Program-made: the position numbers and the translations under genes
Assembly (NCBI RefSeq): GCF_047600445.1
Contig: NZ_JASGKT010000001.1
Span: forward strand, 558,001 to 622,000
Length of the DNA stretch: 64,000 bases
Source: Piscinibacter sp047600445
GTDB taxonomy: Bacteria; Pseudomonadota; Gammaproteobacteria; Burkholderiales; Burkholderiaceae_C
Direction of reading: 5' to 3'
The notes under the pieces: model-generated
What the model was told of the DNA's origin: nothing
What the model saw: only the letters and a program-made list of their open reading frames with translations
Databases searched by the model: none
Shown here: positions 31,911 through 41,842 of the stretch, piece after piece
How the letters are laid out: each line of letters opens with the position of its first letter
Position numbering within the stretch: position 1 is the stretch's first letter

Positions 31911-32960
31911 TCAAAGCCGCCGCGCGATCCAGCCCATCACCGCGTCGGGCAGGGTCATCACGTGGCCGGGCCAGCGCCCGGCCGGGAAGCCGACGTGCCC
32001 GCCGTGCGCCGGCTGCCACAGCGTCACCGCCGCGCCGACCTCGTGCGCCGCCGGCAGGCTGGCGCCGGGCACGAAGGGGTCGTTGCGCGCGTTGAGCACC
32101 AGCGCCGGGATGCGGATGCGGTGCAGGTGCGGCTTGGCCGAGCCGCGCGCCCAGTAGTCGTCGGCGCCCTCGAAGCCGTGCAGCGGCGCGGTGAAGACGT
32201 CGTCGAACGCGTAGAGGTCGTGCGCGGCCAGCAGCTTCTCGCGGCTGAACAGGCCGGGGTGCTGCGCCAGCTTGGCCAGCGCCTTGGGCTTCATCGTGCG
32301 CAGGAACATGCGCGTGTAGACGAGGCGGTTGAAGCCGCGCCCGATGGCGTGGCCGCCGGCGGCCAGGTCGATCGGCGAGCTGATCGCGGCGACGGCCTTC
32401 GCGGTGGCCGCGGCGCCGTCGCCGGCCTCCTCGGCCCAGCGCAGCAGCGCGTTGCCGCCCAGCGAGACGCCCACCGCGGCCAGCGGCCCGGCGTGGCGCA
32501 AGCGGGCCTGCGCGAGCATCCAGCCGATCTCCTCGTAGTCGCCCGAGTGGTAGGCGCGCGGCGCGAGGTTCAGCTCGCCCGAGCAGCCGCGGAAGTACGG
32601 CATCACGAAGCGCCAGCCGTGGCGCCGCGCCCAGTCGGCGAAGGCCTGCACGTAGTGGCTGCGCGACGAACCTTCGAGGCCGTGGAAGAGCACCAGCAAC
32701 GGCCGAATGTCGGCCCCCGGCCCGGCGGGTACGCCGGGCGCGCCCCCCGAGGAGGCCTCGCCGGGCTTGGGGCGGCCCGGCACCCGGCTCGCTGCCGTTT
32801 CATCCAGCCAGTCGGCATCGACGAAGTCGCCGTCCGGCGTGGTCCAGCGCTCGCGCCGGAAGCTCAGCGGCGCGCCGTGATGGCGCCGCCCGAACAGCGC
32901 CGGCCAGATCGTCTGCGCGTTGCCGCCGGGCAGCCAGCGCGGCGAACGGTACTGTTCCAA
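31911..32960 (-). CDS. YheT-family alpha/beta hydrolase with a repeat-derived insertion
   Basis: 349 residues starting at TTG 32960; no closer ATG fits, and EQYRSPRWLPGGNAQTIWPAL is the normal family N-terminus. Lid/strand segments LVLFHGLEGSSRSHY, nucleophile elbow GVSLGGNALLRW, acid in NARNDPFVPG and catalytic His in PAHGGHVGF are visible. A Pro/Gly/Arg-rich stretch after residue about 58 (SRVPGRPKPGEASSGGAPGV) interrupts the domain before the HGLEG strand. It is encoded by DNA resembling a GC-rich intergenic repeat. Substrate unknown (esterase-like family). Confidence 0.88.
   Translation of the reverse strand: MEQYRSPRWLPGGNAQTIWPALFGRRHHGAPLSFRRERWTTPDGDFVDADWLDETAASRVPGRPKPGEASSGGAPGVPAGPGADIRPLLVLFHGLEGSSRSHYVQAFADWARRHGWRFVMPYFRGCSGELNLAPRAYHSGDYEEIGWMLAQARLRHAGPLAAVGVSLGGNALLRWAEEAGDGAAATAKAVAAISSPIDLAAGGHAIGRGFNRLVYTRMFLRTMKPKALAKLAQHPGLFSREKLLAAHDLYAFDDVFTAPLHGFEGADDYWARGSAKPHLHRIRIPALVLNARNDPFVPGASLPAAHEVGAAVTLWQPAHGGHVGFPAGRWPGHVMTLPDAVMGWIARRL
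32726..32795. repeat. GC-rich repeat inside the YheT-type coding region
   Basis: GCGCCCCCCGAGGAGGCCTC, then GCCGGGC, TTGGGG, CGGCCCGGCACCCGG, with C-tract / G-tract blocks like the intergenic copies at 8850, 21967 and 23664. It is read in frame and encodes a low-complexity loop. Confidence 0.55.
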
Positions 32961-32961
32961 C

Positions 32962-33405
32962 TCAGTGGATCGTCGCCGGCGCGTCGACGATGTCGTGCAC
33001 CTCGCGCGCCGTGCCCGGGCTGGCGTGGTGCGCCACCATCGCCCAGCCGGCGCCGGACCTCAGGTAGACGTTGGTCGCCACCACCCAGGCCGTCTGCGCG
33101 CCGGCGGCGGTGCCGATCTCGATGCGCTCGAGCACGCTGTGCACCGCGCAGCCCGGACCCTGCAGGCGGCGCACCTTCTCGGGCCGCGCGGTGATCGCGC
33201 CGTTGGCGAACATGGCCTCGAAGGCCGCGCGTATCGCCGCCGGCCCGACGATGCGCGGCCCGCCCGGGTGCACGCACACCACGTCCTCGTCGTGCGACCA
33301 CAGCGCCATCAGCGCCTCGATGTCGGCGTGCTGCAGCGCCTCGTAGAACTGCTGCTCGATCTCGTCGGGGGTGGCCGGCAGCGGCGGCGGCTTGATGCTG
33401 GGCAT
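32962..33405 (-). CDS. NTF2-like / SnoaL-like domain protein
   Basis: 147 residues. A DUF4440/SnoaL-like cone fold: EIEQQFYEALQHADIEALMALWSHDEDVVCVHPGG, IRAAFEAMF, then beta strands ending GWAMVAHHAS. These small proteins occur as enzymes or binding modules; none of their specific motifs fixes a function here. It sits between purU and the YheT-like gene in a tight minus-strand run. Confidence 0.8.
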   Translation of the reverse strand: MPSIKPPPLPATPDEIEQQFYEALQHADIEALMALWSHDEDVVCVHPGGPRIVGPAAIRAAFEAMFANGAITARPEKVRRLQGPGCAVHSVLERIEIGTAAGAQTAWVVATNVYLRSGAGWAMVAHHASPGTAREVHDIVDAPATIH

Positions 33406-33410
33406 CGGCG

Positions 33411-34295
33411 TCAGCGGAACACGACCGTCTTGCGGCCGTTGAGCAGCACGCGGTGCTCGACGTGCCAGCGCACCGCGCGCGCCAGCACCACGCATTCGAC
33501 GTCGCGGCCGACGGCGGTGAAGTCCTCGGGGCTGAGCGTGTGGTCCACGCGCGCGACGTCCTGCTCGATGATCGGCCCCTCGTCCAGCTCGGCGGTGACG
33601 TAGTGCGCCGTCGCGCCGATCAGCTTCACGCCGCGCTCGTGCGCCTGGTAGTAGGGCTTGGCGCCCTTGAAGCTGGGCAGGAAGCTGTGGTGGATGTTGA
33701 TCGCGCGGCCCTCGAGGAACGCGCAGAACTCGCCGCTGAGGATCTGCATGTAGCGCGCCAGCACGACGAGGTCGACCTGCTCGCGCTCGACCAGCGCCTC
33801 CACCTGGCGCTCCTGCGCGCGCTTGGCCTCGGCCGGCGCGCCGGTGGGCAGCGCGAGGTGGTGGAAGGGGATGCCGTAGCTCGCGGCGAGGTCGGCGTAG
33901 TCGGGGTGGTTGGAGACGATCGCCGGGATCTCGACGTCGAGCTGCCCCGATCGCCAGCGGAACAGCAGGTCGTTCAGGCAGTGGCCGTGCTTGCTGACCA
34001 TCAGCAGCACGCGCGGCTTGCGCGCCAGCGCGTGCAGCGCGGTGCGCATGCCGAACTGCTCGCGCAGGTGGGTGAACAGCGGCCCCAGCGTCGCCACGTC
34101 GGCCAGGTGCGGCGGCGCCTCGAAGTGCAGGCGCAGGAAGAACAGCCCGGTGGCGTCGCTGGCGAGCACGTCGCCGAACTGCTGCGAGTCGATGATGTTG
34201 CAGCCGGCCTGGAACAGCAGGCCCGAGACCGCGTGCACGATGCCCTTGGCGTCGGGGCAGGACAGGGTGAGGACGAACTCGTGGCGGCTGGGCAT
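33411..34295 (-). CDS. purU: Formyltetrahydrofolate deformylase
   Basis: 294 residues from the ATG at 34295. Hydrolyses 10-formyl-THF to formate and THF, supplying formate for PurT and balancing one-carbon pools. The N-terminal ACT domain (about 5-85, LTLSCPDAKGIVHAVSGLLF) precedes the formyltransferase-like domain with VSKHGHCLNDLL, catalytic segment INIHHSFLPSFKGAKPYYQAHERGVKLIGATAHYV and DEGPIIEQDV. Confidence 0.96.
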   Translation of the reverse strand: MPSRHEFVLTLSCPDAKGIVHAVSGLLFQAGCNIIDSQQFGDVLASDATGLFFLRLHFEAPPHLADVATLGPLFTHLREQFGMRTALHALARKPRVLLMVSKHGHCLNDLLFRWRSGQLDVEIPAIVSNHPDYADLAASYGIPFHHLALPTGAPAEAKRAQERQVEALVEREQVDLVVLARYMQILSGEFCAFLEGRAINIHHSFLPSFKGAKPYYQAHERGVKLIGATAHYVTAELDEGPIIEQDVARVDHTLSPEDFTAVGRDVECVVLARAVRWHVEHRVLLNGRKTVVFR

Positions 34296-34339
34296 GGGCA
34301 CTCCGGCGGGAGCGCCGCATTGTACGGAGCGCGCCGCCC

Positions 34340-35848
34340 TCAGCCCGGCGCCGCGCTGCGCAGCGTGACGCTGAACACCGAGCCGGCGCCCGGCGTGCTG
34401 CTGGCCGTGATCCGGCCGCCCATCAGCTCGACCAGCGCCTGCGTCACCGCCAGGCCGATGCCGGTGCCTTCGATCGTGCCGTGCGCCTGCGCGCCGCGCT
34501 GGAAGGGCTGGAAGATGCGCGGCAGGTCGTCGGCGGTGATGCCCACGCCGGTGTCGCGCACCTGCAGCAGCACGTTGTCGCCCTCGGTGCGCGCGCCGAT
34601 CTCGACGCGCCCGCCGCGGCGGTTGTACTTGATCGCGTTGTCGATCAGGTTCAGCAGCACCTGGCGCAGCCGCGTCGCGTCGGCCTGCACCGTCGCGTCG
34701 ATCGCGCCGAGCTGCAGCGTGACGCCGGCCGCGTCGGCCTGCGGCCGCGCCAGCTCGACGCTGTCGGCCAGCAGCGGCGCGAGCGGCAGGGCCGCCAGCG
34801 ACACGGCGAGCCGGCCCGACTCGATGCGCGTCAGGTCGAGCAGCTCGCCGATCATCGCCAGCAGGTGCGTGCCGGCCTCGCGGATCAGGCCGACGCGGCG
34901 GCGCTGCATGGCCGTCAGCGGCTCCTGCGTGTCGATCTCGAGCAACTGCGAGAAGCCGAGCACCGCGTTCAGCGGCGTGCGCAGCTCGTGGCTCATGCGC
35001 GAGAGGAACTCGGTCTTGGCGCGGTTCGAGGCCTGCGCCGCCGCGGCGTCGGCGCGCGCGCGCTCCAGCTCGCGCTTGTCGGTGATGTCTTCCAGGTAGC
35101 CGTGCCACAGCACGGAGCCGTCGGCCTCGCGCTGCGGCGTCGCCACCACGCTCATCCAGCGCTGCTCGCCGTCGCGCAGGTGCAGGCGGAACTCGTTGCG
35201 CCACTGGCGCATCGCGCGCAGCGCGCGCCCGACGCTGGCGAACACGCGCTCGCGGTCCTCGCGCTCGATCAGGCGCAGCGCGACGCGCACGTCGGCCAGC
35301 AGCGCGGCCGGCATCAGGCCGAGCAGGTCGATGCAGCGGTCGCTGATGAACAGGAAGTGGCCGTTGCCGTCGGCGTGCATGCGGTACTGGTAGACGATGC
35401 CGGGCACGTTGCGCACCACGCGGCGCATGCGCTCGGCCAGCACCAGCGCCTCGCCCTGCGCCGCGCGGCGCTGCGAGATGTCGCTGAGCGTGCCCACCAT
35501 GCGCAGCGGCGTGCCGTCGGCGGCGCGCTCGACGATGCGGCCGCGCTCTGCCACCCAGCGCCAGCTTCCGTCGCGCGCCAGCGCGCGGTACTCGTGTTCG
35601 TAGAAGGCGGTCTCGCCGTGCGCGTGGCGCCGGTAGGCCTCCTCGTTGGCGGCGAGGTCCTCGGGGTGGATGAAGCGGTTCCAGGTCGCCTGCGTGGGCA
35701 CCAGCCCGTCGGGCGCCAGGCCCAGCACGGCCAGGCTCGCGCTGAAGTTGGTGAGCCGGTCGGTGGCGACGTCCCACTCCCATACCGACGTGCCGGCGCC
35801 GAGCAGCGCGTCGTGCGTCAGCGCCTCGGCGCGCGGGTCTGCCGTCAT
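34340..35848 (-). CDS. PAS-domain sensor histidine kinase
   Basis: 502 residues, no membrane span, so cytosolic. Two PAS/PAC units (about 15-128 and 140-262), then HisKA with the phospho-acceptor His287 in FLSRMSHELRTPLNAVLGFS, and HATPase_c (about 385-498) with the N box LLNLIDNAIKYN, DTGVGI and GTGIGLAV. No response regulator is adjacent, so it is an orphan kinase in this window. Signal unknown. Confidence 0.93.
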   Translation of the reverse strand: MTADPRAEALTHDALLGAGTSVWEWDVATDRLTNFSASLAVLGLAPDGLVPTQATWNRFIHPEDLAANEEAYRRHAHGETAFYEHEYRALARDGSWRWVAERGRIVERAADGTPLRMVGTLSDISQRRAAQGEALVLAERMRRVVRNVPGIVYQYRMHADGNGHFLFISDRCIDLLGLMPAALLADVRVALRLIEREDRERVFASVGRALRAMRQWRNEFRLHLRDGEQRWMSVVATPQREADGSVLWHGYLEDITDKRELERARADAAAAQASNRAKTEFLSRMSHELRTPLNAVLGFSQLLEIDTQEPLTAMQRRRVGLIREAGTHLLAMIGELLDLTRIESGRLAVSLAALPLAPLLADSVELARPQADAAGVTLQLGAIDATVQADATRLRQVLLNLIDNAIKYNRRGGRVEIGARTEGDNVLLQVRDTGVGITADDLPRIFQPFQRGAQAHGTIEGTGIGLAVTQALVELMGGRITASSTPGAGSVFSVTLRSAAPG

Positions 35849-35852
35849 GGGC

Positions 35853-36065
35853 TCAGTGGGAGTGCAGCTTCTCTCCAGCCTTCAGCCGGTACACGGTGCC
35901 GCAGTACGGGCACTTGCCCTCGCCCTCGGTGGCCACGTCGATGAAGACGCGCGGGTGGTTGCTCCACAGCGGCATCCTGGGGTTCGGGCAGAACACCACG
36001 CCGTCGCCGTGCACGTCTTTCGCGGTCACCTCGACCGCCGCTTGCGCTGGGTTGCTGCTGCTCAT
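35853..36065 (-). CDS. Small CHCC zinc-finger protein
   Basis: 70 residues. C-terminal zf-CHCC pattern: CPNPRMPLWSNHPRVFID followed by CPYCGTVYRL. Such proteins are common just downstream of ilvE in Burkholderiales and resemble the mitochondrial NDUFS6 zinc module. The start is 2 bases from the ilvE stop, so the two are co-transcribed. Confidence 0.88.
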   Translation of the reverse strand: MSSSNPAQAAVEVTAKDVHGDGVVFCPNPRMPLWSNHPRVFIDVATEGEGKCPYCGTVYRLKAGEKLHSH

Positions 36066-36067
36066 GC

Positions 36068-36991
36068 TCAGACCTTGCTCAGCCACTCGGCGTACTTGGG
36101 GTTGCGTCCGTTGACGATGTCGAAGAACGCGCTCTGGATCTTCTCGGTGACGGGGCCGCGCGAGCCGCGGCCGATCTCGATGCGGTCCAGCTCGCGGATC
36201 GGCGTGACCTCGGCGGCGGTGCCGGTGAAGAAGGCCTCGTCGGCGATGTAGACCTCGTCGCGCGTGATGCGCTTTTCCACCAGCTTGATGCCCAGGTCCT
36301 GGCAGATCGCGAACACGGTGTTGCGCGTGATGCCGTTGAGCGCGCCGGCCGACAGGTCGGGCGTGTAGATCGTGCCGTTCTTGACGACGAACAGGTTCTC
36401 GCCCGCGCCCTCGGAGACGAAGCCGGCGGCGTCGAGCAGCAGCGCCTCGTCGTAGCCGTCGTCGGTGGCCTCGGTGTTGGCGAGGATGGAGTTGGTGTAG
36501 TTGCTCACCGTCTTGGCCTGCGTCATCGTGATGTTGACGTGGTGGCGCGTGTAGCTGCTGGTCTTGACGCGGATGCCGCGCTTCATACCCTCTTCGCCCA
36601 GGTAGGCGCCCCAGGCCCAGGCGGCGATCATCAGGTGGATGGTGTTGCCCTTGGGGCTGACGCCCAGCTTCTCCGAGCCGATCCAGGTCAGCGGGCGGAT
36701 GTAGCAGCTCTCCAGCTCGTTGGCGCGCACCACCTCGCGCTGCGCGTCCATCACCTGCTCGAGGCTGAAGGGGATCTTCATGCGCAGGATCTTGGCGCTG
36801 TTGAACAGCCGCTCGGTGTGCTCGCGCAGGCGGAAGATCGCCGTGCCGCCGGCCGTGTTGTAGGCGCGCACGCCCTCGAAGGCGCCGCAGCCGTAGTGCA
36901 GCGTGTGGCTCAGCACGTGGATCTTGGCGTCGCGCCACTCCACGAGCCGGCCGTCCATCCAGATCTTCCCGTCGCGATCGGCCATCGACAT
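36068..36991 (-). CDS. ilvE: Branched-chain amino acid aminotransferase
   Basis: 307 residues. PLP enzyme interconverting Leu/Ile/Val and their 2-oxo acids. Signatures: HVLSHTLHYGCGAFEGVRAY (about 25-44), catalytic-Lys segment MTQAKTVSNYTNSILA (about 156-171), SEGAGENLF and FFTGTAAEVTPI. AGGAG lies before its ATG. It heads a two-gene unit with the zinc-finger protein. Confidence 0.96.
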   Translation of the reverse strand: MSMADRDGKIWMDGRLVEWRDAKIHVLSHTLHYGCGAFEGVRAYNTAGGTAIFRLREHTERLFNSAKILRMKIPFSLEQVMDAQREVVRANELESCYIRPLTWIGSEKLGVSPKGNTIHLMIAAWAWGAYLGEEGMKRGIRVKTSSYTRHHVNITMTQAKTVSNYTNSILANTEATDDGYDEALLLDAAGFVSEGAGENLFVVKNGTIYTPDLSAGALNGITRNTVFAICQDLGIKLVEKRITRDEVYIADEAFFTGTAAEVTPIRELDRIEIGRGSRGPVTEKIQSAFFDIVNGRNPKYAEWLSKV

Positions 36992-37029
36992 GGCGGCTCT
37001 CCTGTGTGTGTTCGTGCGAACCGGCGATT

Positions 37030-37407
37030 TTACGGGGCCGGGCGGTCCAGTTCGAAGCGCGCCAGCTTGCCGCGCGTGAAGTGCAACCGCACGCCGCTGC
37101 CGCCTTCGTCGGCCCAGGCCCAGTCGTCCTCGCCCTCGCCCAGCCTGCGGCCCAGGCTGCCGGTCAGCGCGATCACCTGCAGCATCGTCAGGCCGGGCCG
37201 CAGCCTGGCGTGCAGCATCACCGCGCTGTCCACGTGGCCCACCGGGCGCTGCGCGGCGTTGCGCATCGCGCGCATCGTGCGGTTGAACTGCAGCAGCAGC
37301 CAGAAGGCCACCGCGCTGACGGCGAACAGCACGCCCTGCCAGCCGTACTGCTGCCAGGCCAGCGCGACGAAGAGGGCGGCCAGCGCCCAGCCGAGGATCG
37401 GGTTCAT
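37030..37407 (-). CDS. Small two-span membrane protein, function unknown
   Basis: 125 residues. Two N-terminal hydrophobic segments (about 4-18 and 22-40: LGWALAALFVALAW, WQGVLFAVSAVAFWLLLQF) and a soluble C-terminal domain with GLTMLQVIALTGSLGRRLGEGEDDWAWADEGGSGVRLHFTRG-type beta structure. It immediately follows radA on the same strand. No named family recognised. Confidence 0.75.
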   Translation of the reverse strand: MNPILGWALAALFVALAWQQYGWQGVLFAVSAVAFWLLLQFNRTMRAMRNAAQRPVGHVDSAVMLHARLRPGLTMLQVIALTGSLGRRLGEGEDDWAWADEGGSGVRLHFTRGKLARFELDRPAP

Positions 37408-37417
37408 GGGAGGAAAG

Positions 37418-38779
37418 TCACAGCTTGCGCACGAGTTCGATGGCTTGTTCGACGCGCTCGACGGCGTGGATGGTCAGGCCCTCGATGCCCTTCTTCGGCA
37501 CGTTGGCCTGCGGCACCACGGCCACCGAGAAGCCGAGCTTGGCGGCTTCCTTCAGCCGCTCCTGGCCGCGCGGCGCGGGGCGCACCTCGCCGGCCAAGCC
37601 GACCTCGCCGAAGGCGAAGAAGCCGCGCGGCAGCGGCCGGGCGCGCAGCGAGCCCTGGATCGCCAGCATCACCGCCAGGTCGGCCGCCGGCTCGCTGATG
37701 CGCACGCCGCCGACCGCGTTGACGAACACGTCCTGGTCGAAGGTGGCGATGCCGGCATGGCGGTGCAGCACCGCCAGCAGCATCGCCAGGCGGTCGCGCT
37801 CCAGGCCCACCGACAGGCGCCGCGGGCTGGGGCCGCCGCCGTCCACCAGCGCCTGCACCTCCACCAGCAGCGGCCGCGTGCCTTCCAGCGTCACCAGCAC
37901 GCAGGCGCCGGGCACCGGCTCGGCGTGCGTCGACAGGAAGATCGCGCTCGGGTTGGCCACGCCCTTCAGGCCGCGCTCGGTCATCGCGAACACGCCGATC
38001 TCGTTGACCGCGCCGAAGCGGTTCTTGATCGCGCGCACCAGGCGGAAGCTCGAATGTGTGTCGCCCTCGAAGTACAGCACCGTGTCGACGATGTGTTCGA
38101 GCACGCGCGGGCCGGCGAGCTGGCCGTCCTTGGTGACGTGGCCGACCAGGATCACCGTGGTGCCGCCGGCCTTGGCGGTGCGCGTCAGGTGCGCGGCGCA
38201 TTCGCGCACCTGCGCCACCGAGCCGGGCGCCGAGCTGAGCTGCTCGGAATAGAGCGTCTGGATCGAGTCGATCACGCACACCGCGGGCTGCTCGGATTCG
38301 AGCGTCGCGAGGATGCGTTCGAGCTGGATCTCGGCCAGCACGCGCACCTGCGAGGCCTCCAGCCCGAGCCGGCGCGAGCGCAGCGCCACCTGCGCGCCGC
38401 TTTCCTCGCCGGTGACGTACAGCGTCCTGGCCTGGCGCGACAGCGCGTCCAGCGCCTGCAGCAGCAGCGTGCTCTTGCCGATGCCGGGGTCGCCGCCGAT
38501 CAGCACCACGCCGCCCTCGACGATGCCGCCGCCGAGCACGCGGTCGAGTTCGGCGATGCCGGTGGGCGTGCGCGCCACGTCGCTGGCCTCGATCTCCCCC
38601 AGCGTGGCCACCGGCTGGCTCTTCGCCAGCGACTGGAAGCGGTTCCTGCCCGCGCCGCCCGGCTCGGCCACCGTCTCGACCAGCGTGTTCCACGCGCCGC
38701 AGCCGGGGCACTTGCCCAGCCACTTCGGGCTGCTCGCGCCACATTCGTTGCAGGTGTAGATCGACTTGTCCTTGGCCAT
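37418..38779 (-). CDS. radA: DNA repair protein RadA (Sms)
   Basis: 453 residues from the ATG at 38779. RecA-like branch-migration helicase. N-terminal C4 zinc finger (CNECG...KCPGCG, about 10-28), Walker A GGDPGIGKST (about 94-103), the RadA-specific KNRFG motif (IKNRFGAVNEIG), and a C-terminal Lon-like domain (VNAVGGVRISEPAADLAVMLA). Divergent from the LysE-type exporter with a 33-bp gap. Confidence 0.96.
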   Translation of the reverse strand: MAKDKSIYTCNECGASSPKWLGKCPGCGAWNTLVETVAEPGGAGRNRFQSLAKSQPVATLGEIEASDVARTPTGIAELDRVLGGGIVEGGVVLIGGDPGIGKSTLLLQALDALSRQARTLYVTGEESGAQVALRSRRLGLEASQVRVLAEIQLERILATLESEQPAVCVIDSIQTLYSEQLSSAPGSVAQVRECAAHLTRTAKAGGTTVILVGHVTKDGQLAGPRVLEHIVDTVLYFEGDTHSSFRLVRAIKNRFGAVNEIGVFAMTERGLKGVANPSAIFLSTHAEPVPGACVLVTLEGTRPLLVEVQALVDGGGPSPRRLSVGLERDRLAMLLAVLHRHAGIATFDQDVFVNAVGGVRISEPAADLAVMLAIQGSLRARPLPRGFFAFGEVGLAGEVRPAPRGQERLKEAAKLGFSVAVVPQANVPKKGIEGLTIHAVERVEQAIELVRKL

Positions 38780-38812
38780 GCGGCATTCTCGCCGCGCGGC
38801 GACAATCGGCGC

Positions 38813-39442
38813 ATGCAACTCTCGACCTGGCTCGCTTTCTTCGCCGCCGCCTGGGCCATCAGCCTCTCGCCGGGCGCCGGCGCGGTCGCCGCGATGAGCG
38901 CCGGCCTCAGCCACGGCTTCCGGCGCGGCTACGCGCTGACCTTCGGCCTGGTGGCCGGCATCTGGACGCAGGTGCTGGTGGTCGGCATCGGCCTGGGCGC
39001 GCTGATCGCCACCTCCAGCCTCGCCTTCACGATCGTCAAGTGGGGCGGCGTGGCCTACCTGGTGTGGCTGGGCATCAGGCAGTGGCGCGCGCCGGCCGTG
39101 CCGCTGGCCGCCGAGGACGACGAGGCGGCGCTGGTCTCGCGCCGCGACCTGTTCGTGCGCGGCTGGATCGTCAACGCGCTGAACCCCAAGGGCACGGTGT
39201 TCCTGCTCGCGGTGGTGCCGCAGTTCCTCGACCTGTCGCAGCCGATGCTGCGCCAGTACGCGGTGATCGCGCTGACGCTGGCCTGCACCGACCTGGTGGT
39301 GATGGCCGGCTACACCGCGCTGGCGGCGCGCGTGCTGGGCGCGCTGAAGGCGCCGTCGCACATCCGCGCGATGAACCGCGGCTTCGGCGCGCTGTTTGTC
39401 GCCGCCGGCACGCTGCTGGCCTTCTTCAAGCGCGCCGCCTGA
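38813..39442 (+). CDS. LysE/RhtB-family amino-acid exporter
   Basis: 209 residues from the ATG at 38813. Six predicted membrane segments; family signature ISLSPGAGAVAAMSAGLSHGFRRGYALTFGLVAG and NPKGTVFLLAVVPQF. Members export homoserine, threonine, lysine or related compounds. Substrate not deducible. Confidence 0.9.
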   Translation: MQLSTWLAFFAAAWAISLSPGAGAVAAMSAGLSHGFRRGYALTFGLVAGIWTQVLVVGIGLGALIATSSLAFTIVKWGGVAYLVWLGIRQWRAPAVPLAAEDDEAALVSRRDLFVRGWIVNALNPKGTVFLLAVVPQFLDLSQPMLRQYAVIALTLACTDLVVMAGYTALAARVLGALKAPSHIRAMNRGFGALFVAAGTLLAFFKRAA

Positions 39443-39457
39443 GGGCGCGCCGCCGCC

Positions 39458-39874
39458 TCAGCCGTCCGAGGCGCCGACCTTGGCGCGGCCGGCCTTGACG
39501 CCGCCGCGCAGCGCCTTGCCTTCGAGCCGGCGCTGCTGCGAGGCGCGTGTCGGCCGGGTCGGCCGGCGCGTGCGCGGGATGCGCGCGGCGCTCTCGACCA
39601 GCGCGCGCAGCCGCGCCAGCGCCTCGGCGCGGTTCTTCTCCAGGCTGCGGTGCGTCTGCGCCTTGATGACCACCACGCCCTCGTCGCTGATGCGCTGGTC
39701 GCGCAGCGCGCGCAGGCGCGCCTTCAGCTCGTCGGGCAGCGACGAGGCGCCGATGTCGAAGCGCAGGTGCACGGCGTTCGACACCTTGTTGACGTTCTGG
39801 CCGCCCGCGCCCCGCGCGCGGATGGCGCTGAATTCCACCTCGGCCGGCTCCAGCGTGAAGGCGATGCGTGTCAT
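39458..39874 (-). CDS. arfB: Peptidyl-tRNA hydrolase ArfB (YaeJ/ICT1 family)
   Basis: 138 residues. Rescues stalled ribosomes by hydrolysing peptidyl-tRNA in the A site. The release-factor-like domain contains the GGQ motif (ARGAGGQNVNKVSNAVHLRFD, about 20-40). The basic C-terminal tail (TRRPTRPTRASQQRRLEGKALRGG) that enters the mRNA channel is present. Start overlaps the preceding gene's stop by 4 bases (ATGA). Confidence 0.94.
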   Translation of the reverse strand: MTRIAFTLEPAEVEFSAIRARGAGGQNVNKVSNAVHLRFDIGASSLPDELKARLRALRDQRISDEGVVVIKAQTHRSLEKNRAEALARLRALVESAARIPRTRRPTRPTRASQQRRLEGKALRGGVKAGRAKVGASDG

Positions 39875-40598
39875 GCGCCGCCGCGCAGCAGCCTGAGCGC
39901 CTGCGGCAGCGAGCCGGCCTGCGGCAGCCAGTGGTCGATCAGCATGCCGAGCAGCGCGGCGACGGCGATCAGCGCCAGCATCGAGCGCCAGGTGCGCCCG
40001 GTGGCGTGCAGCAGCCAGCCCTCGCGGCGCGCCCGGAACGCGAGCGCGCCGCCGGCCGCGGCGAACGCGATCTCCACCGCCACGCCGAGCAGCACCTCGA
40101 CGCCGAACAGGCCGAACACCGCGACGCTCAGGCCGGTGGCGATCAGCACCGCGATGCCCACCACCACCGCCAGCGGCACCACGACGACCGCGCCCTCGTC
40201 GGCCGCGCCGGCCAGGTTCAGCGCGCCTTCGGCGAGATCGCCCATCTCCAGCCCGCTGTCGCCGCACTCGACGCCGCCGCCACCGCCGCGCGACGAGAAC
40301 GCGGCATCGGCGGCGTCGAGCGGCCAGTCGCCGTCGGCCGCGTCGCGCGACAGCAGCCAGCGGCACCACAGCCACAGCAGCGCGAGGAACACCAGGTAGC
40401 CGCCGGCCAGCGCGAGCGGCCAGCGCAGCGCCAGCGCGGTGACGCCGGCGCGCATCAGCGCCGCCGAGAACGCCCAGCAGGCGAGGAAACACAGCGTGCC
40501 CAGCAGCAGGGCATGCACGCGCAGCCAGCGGCGGCGCCGCAGGTCGGCGCGCACGCGGCGCTCGAAGCCCGCCGGGTCGATGCCGCCGCGCGCGGCGC

Positions 40599-40602
<4 letters not shown>
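39871..40602 (-). CDS. Membrane protein of unknown function in the alr-arfB operon
   Basis: 243 residues, GTG start at 40602 overlapping the alr stop by 4 bases; its own stop overlaps arfB by 4 bases. At least four hydrophobic segments (VHALLLGTLCFLACWAFSAAL, LALAGGYLVFLALLWLW, VVVVPLAVVVGIAVLIATGLS, and one near 215-230). A Gly- and acid-rich loop lies in the middle (SSRGGGGGVECGDSGLEMGD). Function unknown; the couplings mean it is translated with its neighbours. Confidence 0.75.
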
Positions 40603-41705
<1,103 letters not shown>

Positions 41706-41842
41706 GGTGCGGATCATTCTGCCAGCCGCTTCACGCCCGGCGCTTCGTCCGGCCGTGAGGGCTCGTAACCGCATGCTATAAACCGGCGCCGCCGACTCCT
41801 TCCGCGCGCCTTCGGGGCTTCGCGCGAGCGACACGCCAGCGA

